From Pseudazoarcus sp963975885 (lineage in GTDB: Bacteria > Pseudomonadota > Gammaproteobacteria > Burkholderiales > Rhodocyclaceae), in contig CAXBIS010000009.1 in NCBI GenBank assembly GCA_963975885.1, forward strand, positions 1 through 64,000: DNA of 64,000 nt. The letters run 5' to 3'. This document shows, in pieces, positions 38,645-47,923 of the stretch. Position 1 is the stretch's first letter. The number at the start of each line of letters is the position of its first letter. A program made the position numbers and the translations under genes. A model generated the notes under the pieces. That model did no database searches, was not told the origin of the DNA, and saw nothing but the letters and a program-made list of their open reading frames with translations.

Positions 38645-41023
38645 TCAATGGTCGGCATGCATCACCTCCAGGTCGGGAATGCCCCAGCAGCGGATGCCGC
38701 GGTCGCGCGCCATCATCGCGAAGCCTTCGGTCTCGATGAAGCCGCGGTAGGAATAGTCGGGAAACAGGATGCCGGCACGATGCACGGCGGCGTCGACCAG
38801 CAGCATGGTGCCGCCGACGCCGTCGAGCTCGACCAGCGTGTTGCCGCGCAGTTCCTGCAGATACTGTCGTCCGACGCCGCGTGGCGGCTGCGCGATGCCG
38901 TCGAGCATGTGCGCCCAGCTCGCGTTGCGCGCGCCGGGCGTGAAGCGGAAGCTGTTCAAATCGAAGGACTCTCCGCCCGGCGCATGCACGCAATGCGGTA
39001 CGACGATCTGTCGGTCGGCGTCGAGCAGGCGGGTGAGCACATCGGGCGGGTAGTCGACGAGGTCCGCGTCGATCCACAACACCTGTTCCTCGTCACGATG
39101 GGCGGCGTGAAACAGCGCGTTGCGGCACTTGGCGATCACGCTGCGGCGCACGTACTGCACGTCGGCGGCCGAGCGTTCGCCCGCCAGGCGCAGTCCGAAA
39201 TCGCGGTGCAGGATCTCGACGCGGGCGAAGGCGTGGGCGTGGCGTGCAACGAGTTCGCGCAGCAGATCCCGTGTGCCGTCGTCGCTGTCGCCTTCCAGAA
39301 ACGCCAGTGAAAGCCGCTCGCGCGGATGCTCGAGTGCGCAGGCCAGTTCGAAATAGCGTGGCAGGAAACGTGCGGCGTTCTTCAGCGGGGTGAGCAGCAG
39401 CACGTGTGGTGTCGCGCCGGCCGGGCGTCGCGAAATGGCGGGTAAAACGGCGTCGTCCGCTCGTGGGGTCGGCCGTGGCGCAGGGGTTTCCACCGCAATG
39501 GCGGATTCCTGTGCGGACGGTGCCTGTCCATCGGTGGCATTGCCGACCGGATAGTCGTCGAGCGGCAGGCGTTTGCCCAGTTCCTGCCGCAGCCGGATGT
39601 AATCGGCGCCTTCCGCTTGCAGCGTGGCGCCCTCCCAGTGCCGGTCGAAGTGCTCCGCGCCGAAGGTGTTCGCGCCATGCACGACGTACAGGTACCACCG
39701 TGGCTGGTCGAGCAGTACCACCCGGCCGTGGGCCAGGATGTGTTCTGCCACCGGCGAATCCTCGCCGCGCGCCAGTGCCGGGTAGGGCGGTACGAGCGCC
39801 TTGCGGCACAGCATCGAGCCTTCCCACAGGCGGCGCGTCGACAGTGCCAGGCGGTCCTGCGCGGGCCACCAGATCGTCCATCGCTCGAGGAAGCAGGCGT
39901 CGGCGCGCAGTACGTGCAGCGCGAACATCTGGCTGGCGATGCGCGCCGGGTCGTAGAGGTCGTCGTCGTCCCATTGGCAGACGTACTCGCCATGGGCCAG
40001 TGCAAGCGCGCGGTTGCGCAACTCGCCCAGCGTCGCGCGGGGTCCGGCGGGCTGGTAGATGCGCACGCGCGGGTCGTTCAGCACGGCGACGTGATCCCTC
40101 AGACTGTCGTCTTCGCCGTCATCGAGGATCACGAGTTCTCGTGCAGGCCAACTCTGGCGCAGGAAGGCGTCGATGGCCAGTCTCGCGGTGGGTGCGCGAT
40201 TGCGCGTGACCATCAGGCACGAGACCAGCGGTGTGTCGGTGGGGCGCACGGCGCGTAGCGAAAGCATGACGTCGCCCAGCCGCGTGCCGCGCTCGACCAA
40301 TGCGGCGCGTGTGCGGTCGGGTGTCAGCGGCTCGATATCGCCACGTTCGCGCCACCATGTCCCGGCCCAGTGATGGACCGCGTGTGCGTGGCGCGTCCGC
40401 TCGCGCCAGAATTCGAGGTCGAAGATCGCGCCAGAACGTTGCTCGACGTCGCTGATCGGGTAGAGCTTTGACGCCGGCAGTACGCGCACCGGCGCTTCAC
40501 CACGGTAGGTTTCGACGGCCCGCGTGAGCAGGAAGGGGCCGGTCGCGTTGAGTGGCCCGGGCTCGTGATGGGCGGCGATCATGCATTCGATGACGTGATC
40601 CCAGAACGGATGCCCCGGCGGCGAGGCCATCAGTGCGTTGCATACGACGCGCGTCAGTTCGGGGTGCTCGTTGCAGCGCTCCCGAACATGCTTGGCGGGT
40701 TCCTCGCCGAGTACCACGGCGTCCGTGTCGAGCAGTTCATCGAAGGGCTCGAGACATTCGAAATCCAGATCGACGTAGAGGCCGCCGAAGTGCTTGAGCA
40801 GGAAACAGCGGATCGCATCCACGCGGCAGATCGGCGTGGCGTAGGCGTCGTAATACGGCAGGAAGTGTGGATAGTGGCGGGCCAGAAAGGCGCGGTTGTC
40901 CGCGTCGGTCCACAAGCGATGTTCCCAGCCGGGGTGGTGCGCCTGCCAGCTGCGTGCGAAGCCGCGCAGGTGCTCGGGCACCTCGCGGCTCTTCCAGGTT
41001 TGGTGGATGATGCGTGGAATCAT
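38645..41023 (-). CDS. Three-domain glycosyltransferase fusion (GT32-like, GT2-like, Anp1/GT62-like)
   Basis: A 792-residue cytosolic protein with three putative glycosyltransferase modules. Residues 1-250 resemble DXD-type sugar transferases (IPRIIHQTWKS, then GGLYVDLDFECLEPF with Asp85-Leu-Asp87). Residues of about 265-480 are a GT2 fold (SCLMVTRNR, VILDDGEDD, CQWDDDDLYDPARI). After a Pro/Ala-rich linker, residues of about 530-792 resemble Anp1/Mnn9-type enzymes (LLLTPLKNAARFLPRYFELA, FLEGDSDDGTRD, VLWIDADLVDYP, YRGFIETEGFAMMARD). A single protein could add several sugars in turn. It is divergent from the NTase-PqqD-HprK operon and upstream of the FkbM gene. Confidence 0.85.
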   Translation of the reverse strand: MIPRIIHQTWKSREVPEHLRGFARSWQAHHPGWEHRLWTDADNRAFLARHYPHFLPYYDAYATPICRVDAIRCFLLKHFGGLYVDLDFECLEPFDELLDTDAVVLGEEPAKHVRERCNEHPELTRVVCNALMASPPGHPFWDHVIECMIAAHHEPGPLNATGPFLLTRAVETYRGEAPVRVLPASKLYPISDVEQRSGAIFDLEFWRERTRHAHAVHHWAGTWWRERGDIEPLTPDRTRAALVERGTRLGDVMLSLRAVRPTDTPLVSCLMVTRNRAPTARLAIDAFLRQSWPARELVILDDGEDDSLRDHVAVLNDPRVRIYQPAGPRATLGELRNRALALAHGEYVCQWDDDDLYDPARIASQMFALHVLRADACFLERWTIWWPAQDRLALSTRRLWEGSMLCRKALVPPYPALARGEDSPVAEHILAHGRVVLLDQPRWYLYVVHGANTFGAEHFDRHWEGATLQAEGADYIRLRQELGKRLPLDDYPVGNATDGQAPSAQESAIAVETPAPRPTPRADDAVLPAISRRPAGATPHVLLLTPLKNAARFLPRYFELACALEHPRERLSLAFLEGDSDDGTRDLLRELVARHAHAFARVEILHRDFGLRLAGERSAADVQYVRRSVIAKCRNALFHAAHRDEEQVLWIDADLVDYPPDVLTRLLDADRQIVVPHCVHAPGGESFDLNSFRFTPGARNASWAHMLDGIAQPPRGVGRQYLQELRGNTLVELDGVGGTMLLVDAAVHRAGILFPDYSYRGFIETEGFAMMARDRGIRCWGIPDLEVMHADH

Positions 41024-41108
41024 GCGAATCCGCTCTGACAGGGCGCCGCGGTGTCGCTGGCGCCGGCCGGGCTATCATACAGAGCCGTATCCACCGGGCC
41101 ATCGTGCA

Positions 41109-42230
41109 GTGTCCACATCCGACTACAGCCTGTTCGGGCTCGTGAGCGCGCCGCGCATCCATGAGCCGCTCGCCGCCGCCCTGCATGGCGCAGTCACTGG
41201 CGTGCGGGACTGGGCGGAAGTCCTGCGCGCCGCAGGCGAGCATCGCCTCGCGCCGCTGCTGTACCGGCGCACTCGCGAGGCGGATGTGGCCTTGCCCGAC
41301 GACGTGCGGCGTGCGCTGGCGGCCGCCTACGCGCGCCAGAAGGCGATCGCCGCCGCGCAGGGTGCGACCCTGGCGGAGCTTGGCGCGCAGCTCGCTTCGG
41401 CCGGCATCGAGGTCGTGGTGCTCAAGGGCGGCGCGCTTGCGCGCCAGGTCTATTCCGACCCGGCCCTGCGGCCGATGGAAGACCTCGATTTGCTGGTCGC
41501 CCCCGAGCACGGCGAAGCCGCCTGCGAGGTGCTGCGCGCGTGTGGCTTCAATGCGCCGCCCCCGCACACCCGCTACGACCGGCTGCAGCATCACTTTCCG
41601 ATCGCGCACCGCACGCGTGACGGCATCACGGTGAGCGTGGAAATGCACACGCAGGCCTTCAATCTGATCATGAACGACCCGCTGTCGATGCGCACGCTGG
41701 AACGTCCGCTGACCGCCTTCACCGTGGAGGGCGTGGCCTTGCAGGGCCTGGCGCCGGCGCAGATGCTGTGGATGCAGTATCTCGGCATGCGCAAGCTGGC
41801 CGAGCCCTTGCGCCTGGGTCATGTGGCCGATCTGGCCGCCATCGCCGCGCACTTTGACGACGACGTCGACTGGCCCGCGTTGCGGCGGGCACACCCGGCG
41901 CTGTGGAACGCCTATCGTGCGATCCACGCTTTCACGCCGCTGCCGGCGCCGCTGTGCGCATCGCTCGGGCTGGACCCGCAGCGTCCGCCGAGAATGCGCG
42001 AGATCGGCGCCGATTACCGGGGCTGGCCGCGCGTGCGTGCCGGTGCAGGCATTCGCGCTACACTGCTGCCGCCCGAATGGTGGGCGCGGCTGGTCTACGG
42101 TATTGCGCCGACGCCGGTGAGCCGCGCGTGGTTGCCGCTGCGGCATGTCGCAGCGTTCGTCAGCCAGGGCTTGCGCCGCCTGTATCTGGGGCCGGTGACG
42201 CCAAACAGTTTTTTCAAGACGCCAGGTTGA
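41109..42230 (+). CDS. Nucleotidyltransferase family protein (NTP_transf_5-like)
   Basis: A 373-residue protein with the core VVLKGGALARQVYSDPALRP (103-122) and MEDLDLLV (123-130), where Asp125 and Asp127 form the metal-binding pair of a minimal nucleotidyltransferase. The rest is helical. Such genes are often found with PqqD-like and HprK-related genes in peptide or surface-polysaccharide cassettes. The start is GTG at 41109; there is no in-frame ATG nearby. The stop is 4 bp before the PqqD-like gene. The acceptor is unknown. Confidence 0.8.
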   Translation: MSTSDYSLFGLVSAPRIHEPLAAALHGAVTGVRDWAEVLRAAGEHRLAPLLYRRTREADVALPDDVRRALAAAYARQKAIAAAQGATLAELGAQLASAGIEVVVLKGGALARQVYSDPALRPMEDLDLLVAPEHGEAACEVLRACGFNAPPPHTRYDRLQHHFPIAHRTRDGITVSVEMHTQAFNLIMNDPLSMRTLERPLTAFTVEGVALQGLAPAQMLWMQYLGMRKLAEPLRLGHVADLAAIAAHFDDDVDWPALRRAHPALWNAYRAIHAFTPLPAPLCASLGLDPQRPPRMREIGADYRGWPRVRAGAGIRATLLPPEWWARLVYGIAPTPVSRAWLPLRHVAAFVSQGLRRLYLGPVTPNSFFKTPG

Positions 42231-42234
42231 ACAC

Positions 42235-42528
42235 ATGCCAGAGGAAACCGCCCAAATCCTGCGCACGCGCTATGTCCGGCACGACGGGATCGAGAGCGAA
42301 GATACCGGGCAGGAAGTGCTCGTGTATCTGCCCGGAGGCGACCGCACGCTGTATCTGAACGACACCGCCGCGATCGTCTGGCGACTGTGCGGCGGGGAAT
42401 ACTCCGGTGAGGAGATCGCCGAGATGCTCGAGGAAGCCTACCCGGACGCGGCCGCGACGATCCGCGACGAGGTCGCCGCGACGCTGCGCGGTCTGGCCGA
42501 CCAGCAGCTGGTCGAGGCGCGTGACTGA
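42235..42528 (+). CDS. PqqD-like protein (HPr-rel-A-type peptide chaperone)
   Basis: A 97-residue PqqD-fold protein. It has GQEVLVYLPGGDRTLYLND followed by TAAIVWRLCGGEYSGEEIAEML (split at about residue 45), the usual winged-helix plan of RiPP recognition elements. PqqD proteins hold a precursor peptide for a modifying enzyme, yet no radical SAM or other classical RiPP enzyme is adjacent; instead it is coupled to an HprK-related kinase, overlapping it by 8 bp. It belongs to what NCBI models call HPr-rel-A systems (from memory). Confidence 0.82.
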   Translation: MPEETAQILRTRYVRHDGIESEDTGQEVLVYLPGGDRTLYLNDTAAIVWRLCGGEYSGEEIAEMLEEAYPDAAATIRDEVAATLRGLADQQLVEARD

Positions 42529-43393
42529 CGCCGCGCACGTCATCGATGTCGGCTTCGCCGGCAATCGGGTACGCATCGTCACCGATTCGGCACGGGCTGC
42601 CGACGCCGTGCACTTTCTCTTCGGCCCGCATCGCGTGTCGGACGGCGTGCCCGCCGGGCGCCAGATCGTCCTGGCCGAGGATCCCGAACGCGGCGGCTTC
42701 GTGATGGCCTGCGACGGCCGCTTCGCGTCGAGCGCCCGCGAAGACGAACTCGAACTGGCGCTGGTGCAGCTCGTCCAGTACCACCTCGTCGCCGATGCGC
42801 ACGGTGTGGGCCTGTTCCATGCCGGCGCGCTGGTGCGTGATGCGCGCGTGCTGTTGCTGGCGGCCGATTCCGGTTCCGGCAAGACCACGCTGACCGCCTC
42901 CCTGTTGGCGGAGGGCTACGACTTCCTCAGCGACGAGGTGAGCGCGGTCGACGCGGCCGGGTGCGTGGATGGCTTTTCGCGTCCGCTCAACGTCAAGCCC
43001 GGCAGTCTGCCGGTGCTGCGGTCAAGACCGGCATTGCAAACGGGCTTCGCGAATTCGCGGAGCTCGGGCGGCGTCACCCTCGTGCCCTGGCCGCGCAGCG
43101 CGCAGTCCGGCATGCCGCTGGCGATGATCCTGCTGCCGCAGTATCGTGCCGGCGCGGCGCTGGAGATCGAACAACCCAGTCCGGGGCGTGCGGCCGCCGC
43201 ACTCATGGGTTGTCTGCTCAACGCCCGCAACCTTCCCCGCAACGGACTCACTCTGGCCGCGCGCCTGGCGGCCAGCGTCCCGGTCGTACGCGCGACCTAT
43301 TCGCGCGTCGAAGACGTCCATGAATGGCTGGAGCACGCTGAAGGCATCACTCGTGCCCCGGTGTGCTCGGCGCTCAACGAGGCGTGCCGATGA
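42521..43393 (+). CDS. HprK-related kinase/ATPase
   Basis: A 290-residue P-loop protein. The N-terminal 100 residues are family-specific; Walker A is DSGSGKTT (116-123), FLSDEVSAVD (136-145) is the Walker B-like segment, and RPLNVKPGSL (154-163) is the HprK-like phosphate loop region. HPr kinase itself phosphorylates a Ser in a small protein; no HPr is encoded here, so another substrate is expected. The start is GTG at 42521, inside the PqqD gene, and its stop overlaps the next start (ATGA). Confidence 0.83.
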   Translation: MTDAAHVIDVGFAGNRVRIVTDSARAADAVHFLFGPHRVSDGVPAGRQIVLAEDPERGGFVMACDGRFASSAREDELELALVQLVQYHLVADAHGVGLFHAGALVRDARVLLLAADSGSGKTTLTASLLAEGYDFLSDEVSAVDAAGCVDGFSRPLNVKPGSLPVLRSRPALQTGFANSRSSGGVTLVPWPRSAQSGMPLAMILLPQYRAGAALEIEQPSPGRAAAALMGCLLNARNLPRNGLTLAARLAASVPVVRATYSRVEDVHEWLEHAEGITRAPVCSALNEACR

Positions 43394-44193
43394 CCGCTCC
43401 GTCGATCTCCTTCATCACCACCGTGCGCATCGGCGAAGAGGCACGGCGTCGCAATCTCGAAACGGTGCTTGCCTGGTACGGGCGCGTATCCGGCTGGGAG
43501 ATCGTCGTGGTCGAACAGGACGACGCACCGCGTCTGGACAGCGACGACTGGGCACCCGGGATCAAGCGCGTGTTCGTGCGCAATCCCGGCCCGTTCAACA
43601 AGAACTGGGGCTACAACGTGGGCGTGCGCGCGGCGCGCGCCGAGGTGCTGTTCTTCTGCGATGCCGACCTGCTGCTCGCGCATTCGGCGCTGAGCACGGC
43701 CGCGACGCTGTGCACGCGCCGTGCGCTGGCGGTGAATCCATACGACCGCATCGCCGATCTCGACGAGACGGAATCCGGGGCCCTGCATGCGGGCACGATC
43801 GAGCCCGACTTCGAGCGAGCGGACGCCTCGGCCACCCGTGCCGGTGGTCGCGAGCGACTGTGCTTCTGCGGCGGCGCGTTTTTCATGCGCCGCAGCCTGC
43901 ACCACCTGATGGGCGGCTTCGACGAGCGTTTCCTCGGCTGGGGCGCCGAGGACGACGCCAATACGCTGCGCATGCAGCGCGTCACGCAAAACGTCGCTGC
44001 GCTCGAAGGCCGGGCGGCATTGCACCTGTGGCACGTGCGCGATGAACTGGCGACTTTCGGCAACCCGCATTATCCGGACAACCTGCAGCGCCTGAACTGG
44101 ACCGCGCAGGCCGGCGACGCCGAATTGCGCTTCCTGTGCGAGGTGCAGCGGCAGATCATGGGCAATCCGGGCAAGTACGAAGGTGTCGTTTGA
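43390..44193 (+). CDS. Glycosyltransferase with galactosyltransferase-type C-terminal motif
   Basis: A 267-residue GT-A enzyme: nucleotide-sugar fold at the N-terminus (SISFITTVR), DXD at Asp91-Ala-Asp93 (FCDADLLL) and a C-terminal GGFDERFLGWGAEDD, the motif of the glycosyltransferase 7C group that holds the acceptor base. There is no membrane helix. It is translationally coupled to the HprK-related gene. It probably glycosylates a product of the cassette (inference). Confidence 0.85.
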   Translation: MTAPSISFITTVRIGEEARRRNLETVLAWYGRVSGWEIVVVEQDDAPRLDSDDWAPGIKRVFVRNPGPFNKNWGYNVGVRAARAEVLFFCDADLLLAHSALSTAATLCTRRALAVNPYDRIADLDETESGALHAGTIEPDFERADASATRAGGRERLCFCGGAFFMRRSLHHLMGGFDERFLGWGAEDDANTLRMQRVTQNVAALEGRAALHLWHVRDELATFGNPHYPDNLQRLNWTAQAGDAELRFLCEVQRQIMGNPGKYEGVV

Positions 44194-44317
44194 CCCCGTC
44201 GTGTTGCCAAGAGACAGCGCAATGCGCTGCCACGGTCTGTTTCGGCATGTTTGGTGATAGCATCACGAAGCGCGGTTCCGAGGGTCGGAGTCGCAGTCAT
44301 CCCTAGCGGAGTTGGCC

Positions 44318-44890
44318 ATGTCCGAACAACATCGTCCGGCCTCCGATGCCGATTCGTCCCGTCCCACCGGTCGTCGTCGCCTGCTGCAGGCGCTCGCCCT
44401 CGGCGGCGTGTCCGCCGCCGTGCTGCCGGAAAAATGGGTCAAGCCGATCATCGACACCGTCATCGTTCCGGCCCATGCGCAGGCCACCATTACGACGATC
44501 AACGGCATCTACTCCAACCAGACCAACGTTGTGACGTCGGTGCCGGGCAACTATCTCGAACGCTTCGCCGGACTGTTCATCTCATCCGCGCATGCGCAGA
44601 GTTCGGGCTTTGCCAACACCGAGTGCGTCTCGTTCGACTGCAGTGGCAACCCGAACGTGCAGGTTGTCTATTCGTCGATCAATACGCTGCCAGTGAGCAC
44701 CTTCACGGAAATCTTCCCGAACAACGTTGTTCGGGATTTCAGTCTTGGCAAAACGCTGTCGTTCCGTCAGATGACCGCCACGCCCGGGTCGCTCAACGGT
44801 CAGGTGACCAACGTCGTGAGCAATGCGATGTCGTTCTTCTCGCTGGATCCAGTGCCGTTCCCGCCTTGCAATATTATTAGCCTCGACTGA
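44318..44890 (+). CDS. Small exported protein with Tat-like signal
   Basis: A 190-residue protein with an N-terminal twin-arginine-type signal: PTGRRRLLQALALGGVSAAV (16-35), then a conserved-looking EKWVKPIIDTVIVPAHAQ before a probable cleavage near residue 55. A second AHAQ occurs at 91-94. The mature part has three cysteines (103, 108, 184) and is rich in Asn, Ser and Val. The ATG at 44318 has GCGGAG upstream; TTG 44312 is an alternative. It is last in the NTase-PqqD-HprK-GT operon, 124 bp downstream, and may be its substrate (inference). I do not recognise the mature domain. Confidence 0.72.
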   Translation: MSEQHRPASDADSSRPTGRRRLLQALALGGVSAAVLPEKWVKPIIDTVIVPAHAQATITTINGIYSNQTNVVTSVPGNYLERFAGLFISSAHAQSSGFANTECVSFDCSGNPNVQVVYSSINTLPVSTFTEIFPNNVVRDFSLGKTLSFRQMTATPGSLNGQVTNVVSNAMSFFSLDPVPFPPCNIISLD

Positions 44891-44911
44891 TTCCGGCGCG
44901 CGGCGTGACTG

Positions 44912-45556
44912 TTAGAACTCGGTGATGCCCTGATGTCGCGTCGCGATTTCCGGGTCGAACCAGATTCGGAAGCCCATCGTGCGCAGCCGGTGGCAGATCC
45001 AGAAGTCTTCCGACAGATAATCCCCGTCGACCACGCCGACGCGAAACACGTCGTAGTGCGTCTCCGCCATGCCCGCGCCGCGTGACATCGGGCGCGGGTA
45101 GCTCGCCCCTTCGGCCTTCGCCTCATCGACCAGCGCGTTTACCGCATTGCGCGAGAGCATCATCGCCGCCGTGCCGATGCGCTCGATCTCGTGCAGCGCG
45201 CCGCGTTCGCCCAGACAGCGCCCAACGTTGAAGATGCGCTCGCCGCGCTCGTTGAAGCCCTTGAGCGCCACCGCTGCGCCCACCACGTCCACGTCATGAT
45301 CGATCAGCCTGCGCAGGCCGACCGCCGGCAGATGCACGTCGGCGTCGAGAAACAGCAGGTGCGAATAGCGCGTATCGGCGTAAAAGCGCGACAGGATCGC
45401 GTTGCGCGCGCGCGTGATCAGGCTCTCGTTGCCGATCGCCGAGATCGAGAACGGGATGCCGCTACGGAAGTACTCCGAGATCGAATTGAGGTAGTCCAGA
45501 TGCACCATGCCGCCGTAGGCCGGGGTGCCGATCAGGACGCAGGTGTCTGGGTGCAT
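44912..45556 (-). CDS. Glycosyltransferase-like protein
   Basis: A 214-residue protein with a GT-A layout: VLIGTPAYGGMVHLDYLNSI at the start, the DXD-type HLLFLDADVHLP at about residue 70, and a conserved end GDYLSEDFWICHRLRTMGF. It resembles small glycosyltransferases of glycan clusters. It is convergent with the Tat-type exported protein (21 bp apart). It could modify the same surface structure; the substrate is unknown. Confidence 0.78.
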   Translation of the reverse strand: MHPDTCVLIGTPAYGGMVHLDYLNSISEYFRSGIPFSISAIGNESLITRARNAILSRFYADTRYSHLLFLDADVHLPAVGLRRLIDHDVDVVGAAVALKGFNERGERIFNVGRCLGERGALHEIERIGTAAMMLSRNAVNALVDEAKAEGASYPRPMSRGAGMAETHYDVFRVGVVDGDYLSEDFWICHRLRTMGFRIWFDPEIATRHQGITEF

Positions 45557-45632
45557 TCGCGTATCTGCCAGGCTAGCGTGCGCCGGCCGATGCGGCGCGC
45601 ATTGCCGATTCTACCTGCGCTGGTCATGTCGT

Positions 45633-47909
45633 TCAGAGCGCCAGCGTCACGCTGAGTCCGATCGTGCGGGGCCGGCCGGCCAGCGCGCCATAGTCGCCGC
45701 TGCCGTTCAGCGCGAACACGGCCGTGACGTGCTTCTCGTCGGTGAGGTTGTGGGCCCACAAGGAGAGGTCCCAGTGACGTTGTCGCAGGCCGATATGGGC
45801 GTCGATCAGGCCGCGGGCGGCGACGTGGCTGCCCTGGCCACGCTCGGTCGTTCCATAGAAGCTGCTGCGCCAGCGCCAGGCAATGCCGCCGTACACTTCG
45901 CTTCCGTTGGCCAGCGGGCGGTGGTGGCGCAGGTCGGCGAAGGCGGTCCAGCGTGGTGCGTTGGCCATCTGTTTGCCGCTGAAGTCGCAGTACAGAACGC
46001 CGCTGCCCGGCGGACACGGAGCGTTGCGAAAGTCGGCGTAGCGCGCGTCGTTGTAGCCCGCTCCGAGCGCCAGGCGTGTGCGTTTGCCAAGTGCCATGTC
46101 CGATTCGACTTCCACCCCCTGCGAACGCACCGCGTCGACGTTGGTGATGTTGTTCATGGTCGGGATCAGTGGCGACGAATCGGGGTTGTAGGTGAGCGCC
46201 TGGTAGTCGCGGATTTCGGTGTGGTACAGCGTCAGCCGCAGGTGCCCGTTTCGCGGCAGGTCGAGGCCGGCCGAGGCCTCGAGGCCGAGGCTGCGTTCGG
46301 CGTCGAAGGTCGGCGATACCGCGCCGGTCACGGTTTCCGCGTTGACGCCGCCGGGTTTGTAACCGCTCGACGCGCTCACTTCGAGCTCTACTCCGGCGCG
46401 CGGCTCGAAATGCAGGCGCAGACTGCCGTCGAGGCTGTCGTCGCGGCTGCGGTGCTGTGTCCTTGTGTCGTGGCCGAGCAATGCACCGCGCAGCTGTCCC
46501 GCCAGTTCGGAGAAACCCGGCAGTGCGGGCAGGGGTTGCAGGCCGCTGAGCTCGCGGCGGGTCTCGGCGCGCGTGCGGTCACGGCTGTAGCGCACGATGC
46601 CGGTGAGCCCGAGATCGTTGCGTGGAGCCCAGTCCAACTGCCCGAACAGCGATTGTGTAGTGGCCGACTGGCTGCCCGGCGTGCGTACCGTTGCGCCGTC
46701 GAGTACGGCTGCCAGCAATGCGTCGTCGAGCGGCGGCAGATCCAGCCCGGCCGTGAACCAGCGTGCCGCATCGGGGCCGTAGCCGAGCAGCCCTTCGCGG
46801 CGGTGCGAGCGCTGCAGATGATAGGCACCGATGCGGTAGTCGAGCGTCGGCGCGAGGCGGCCATCGAGGCGTATTTCCTGGCTCCACTGTCGATGATTCA
46901 TGTGCGATCCGCCACGCGGTGCAATCGCCAGATCGATGCCATCCAGATCCGAGCGTGTATCGAAGCGCCATTGGCGCCAGCCGGTGGTCGCGACCAGGCG
47001 AGTGTCGTCGCGCAACAGGAATTCGAACTGCGCGGTGGCCGCCTCGTGGTCCATGCGCCGGCGGTTGCTGCCGTCCTGTGCGACCTCGCGCGACAGCGGG
47101 TCGGCGGGCAGCAGCGTGTGCCCGAGGGCTGCGGCGCGCGCACGGCTGGCCGCACTGTAGCGGGCTACCGAGTACGCGCAACAATCGTCGTCGAGTCGTT
47201 CGCGCTCGACGATCAGCCGGGCGCGCAGCGTTGCCGACGGCGTCCACAGCAATTGTCCGCGCAGGCCGTCGTGTTGTCCGCCGTTGACGTCCTCACCGCT
47301 GAATACATTGCGTACGACGCCCGACCGGCGCTGCGTGTAGGCGGAAAACCGGCCCGCCAGGGTTTCCGGGACGAGCGTGCCACCGACCACCGTCTCGTAC
47401 GCCTCGTGGCCGTGGGTGCCGCGTTCGAGACGCACGCTGGCCTCGTCCTCCCACTGCGGTGCGCGTGTGCGGATGTGGATGCCGCCCGCGCTGGTGGCCG
47501 GCCCGGGTCCGCCGAGTACCGGCGTGCGGACGATGTCGACCGATTCGATGTCGACCAGGCGCAGCGGGAACATGCCCTGGCGCGCGAGATGAACTCCGTC
47601 GAGGGTCGTGCCGACACTGCCGCTCATGCCGTCGTTGAACGAGGTGGTGCCCAGTCCGCGAACGAAGATTCCGGTGTTGCGGTTCTCGGGCCGGGTGGCC
47701 TGGACGGATACCGCGCGCTTGCCCAGTGCGTCGGTGGCCGGGGCCGGAACGGAATCGACGTCTGCGCCGTCGATGCGCGTCGTCGACAGCGTCGCCGGAT
47801 CGAGCGTGTCGGCGGGCTGAACAATCACGGCGGGCAGCTCGGCCTCGGTTGCGCCCACCGTCGTCGTGACGAGGAGCGCGGCAAGGAGCGGGATAGGGCG
47901 CGGGTGCAT
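45633..47909 (-). CDS. TonB-dependent outer membrane receptor
   Basis: A 758-residue receptor with a signal peptide (PIPLLAALLVTTTVGATEA), a plug domain (about 25-150; NTGIFVRGLGTTSFNDGMSG, then VDIVRTPVLGGPGPATSAGG) and a long beta barrel ending in VTLAL, a typical barrel end. TonB receptors import large or metal-bound ligands. It is 14 bp downstream of a 7TMR-DISM histidine kinase in one operon, so that kinase and the nearby regulator may control its uptake. A long frame upstream of 47909 is a shadow of the kinase gene. The ligand is unknown. Confidence 0.92.
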   Translation of the reverse strand: MHPRPIPLLAALLVTTTVGATEAELPAVIVQPADTLDPATLSTTRIDGADVDSVPAPATDALGKRAVSVQATRPENRNTGIFVRGLGTTSFNDGMSGSVGTTLDGVHLARQGMFPLRLVDIESVDIVRTPVLGGPGPATSAGGIHIRTRAPQWEDEASVRLERGTHGHEAYETVVGGTLVPETLAGRFSAYTQRRSGVVRNVFSGEDVNGGQHDGLRGQLLWTPSATLRARLIVERERLDDDCCAYSVARYSAASRARAAALGHTLLPADPLSREVAQDGSNRRRMDHEAATAQFEFLLRDDTRLVATTGWRQWRFDTRSDLDGIDLAIAPRGGSHMNHRQWSQEIRLDGRLAPTLDYRIGAYHLQRSHRREGLLGYGPDAARWFTAGLDLPPLDDALLAAVLDGATVRTPGSQSATTQSLFGQLDWAPRNDLGLTGIVRYSRDRTRAETRRELSGLQPLPALPGFSELAGQLRGALLGHDTRTQHRSRDDSLDGSLRLHFEPRAGVELEVSASSGYKPGGVNAETVTGAVSPTFDAERSLGLEASAGLDLPRNGHLRLTLYHTEIRDYQALTYNPDSSPLIPTMNNITNVDAVRSQGVEVESDMALGKRTRLALGAGYNDARYADFRNAPCPPGSGVLYCDFSGKQMANAPRWTAFADLRHHRPLANGSEVYGGIAWRWRSSFYGTTERGQGSHVAARGLIDAHIGLRQRHWDLSLWAHNLTDEKHVTAVFALNGSGDYGALAGRPRTIGLSVTLAL

Positions 47910-47923
47910 GGGCGTGTTCCGGG

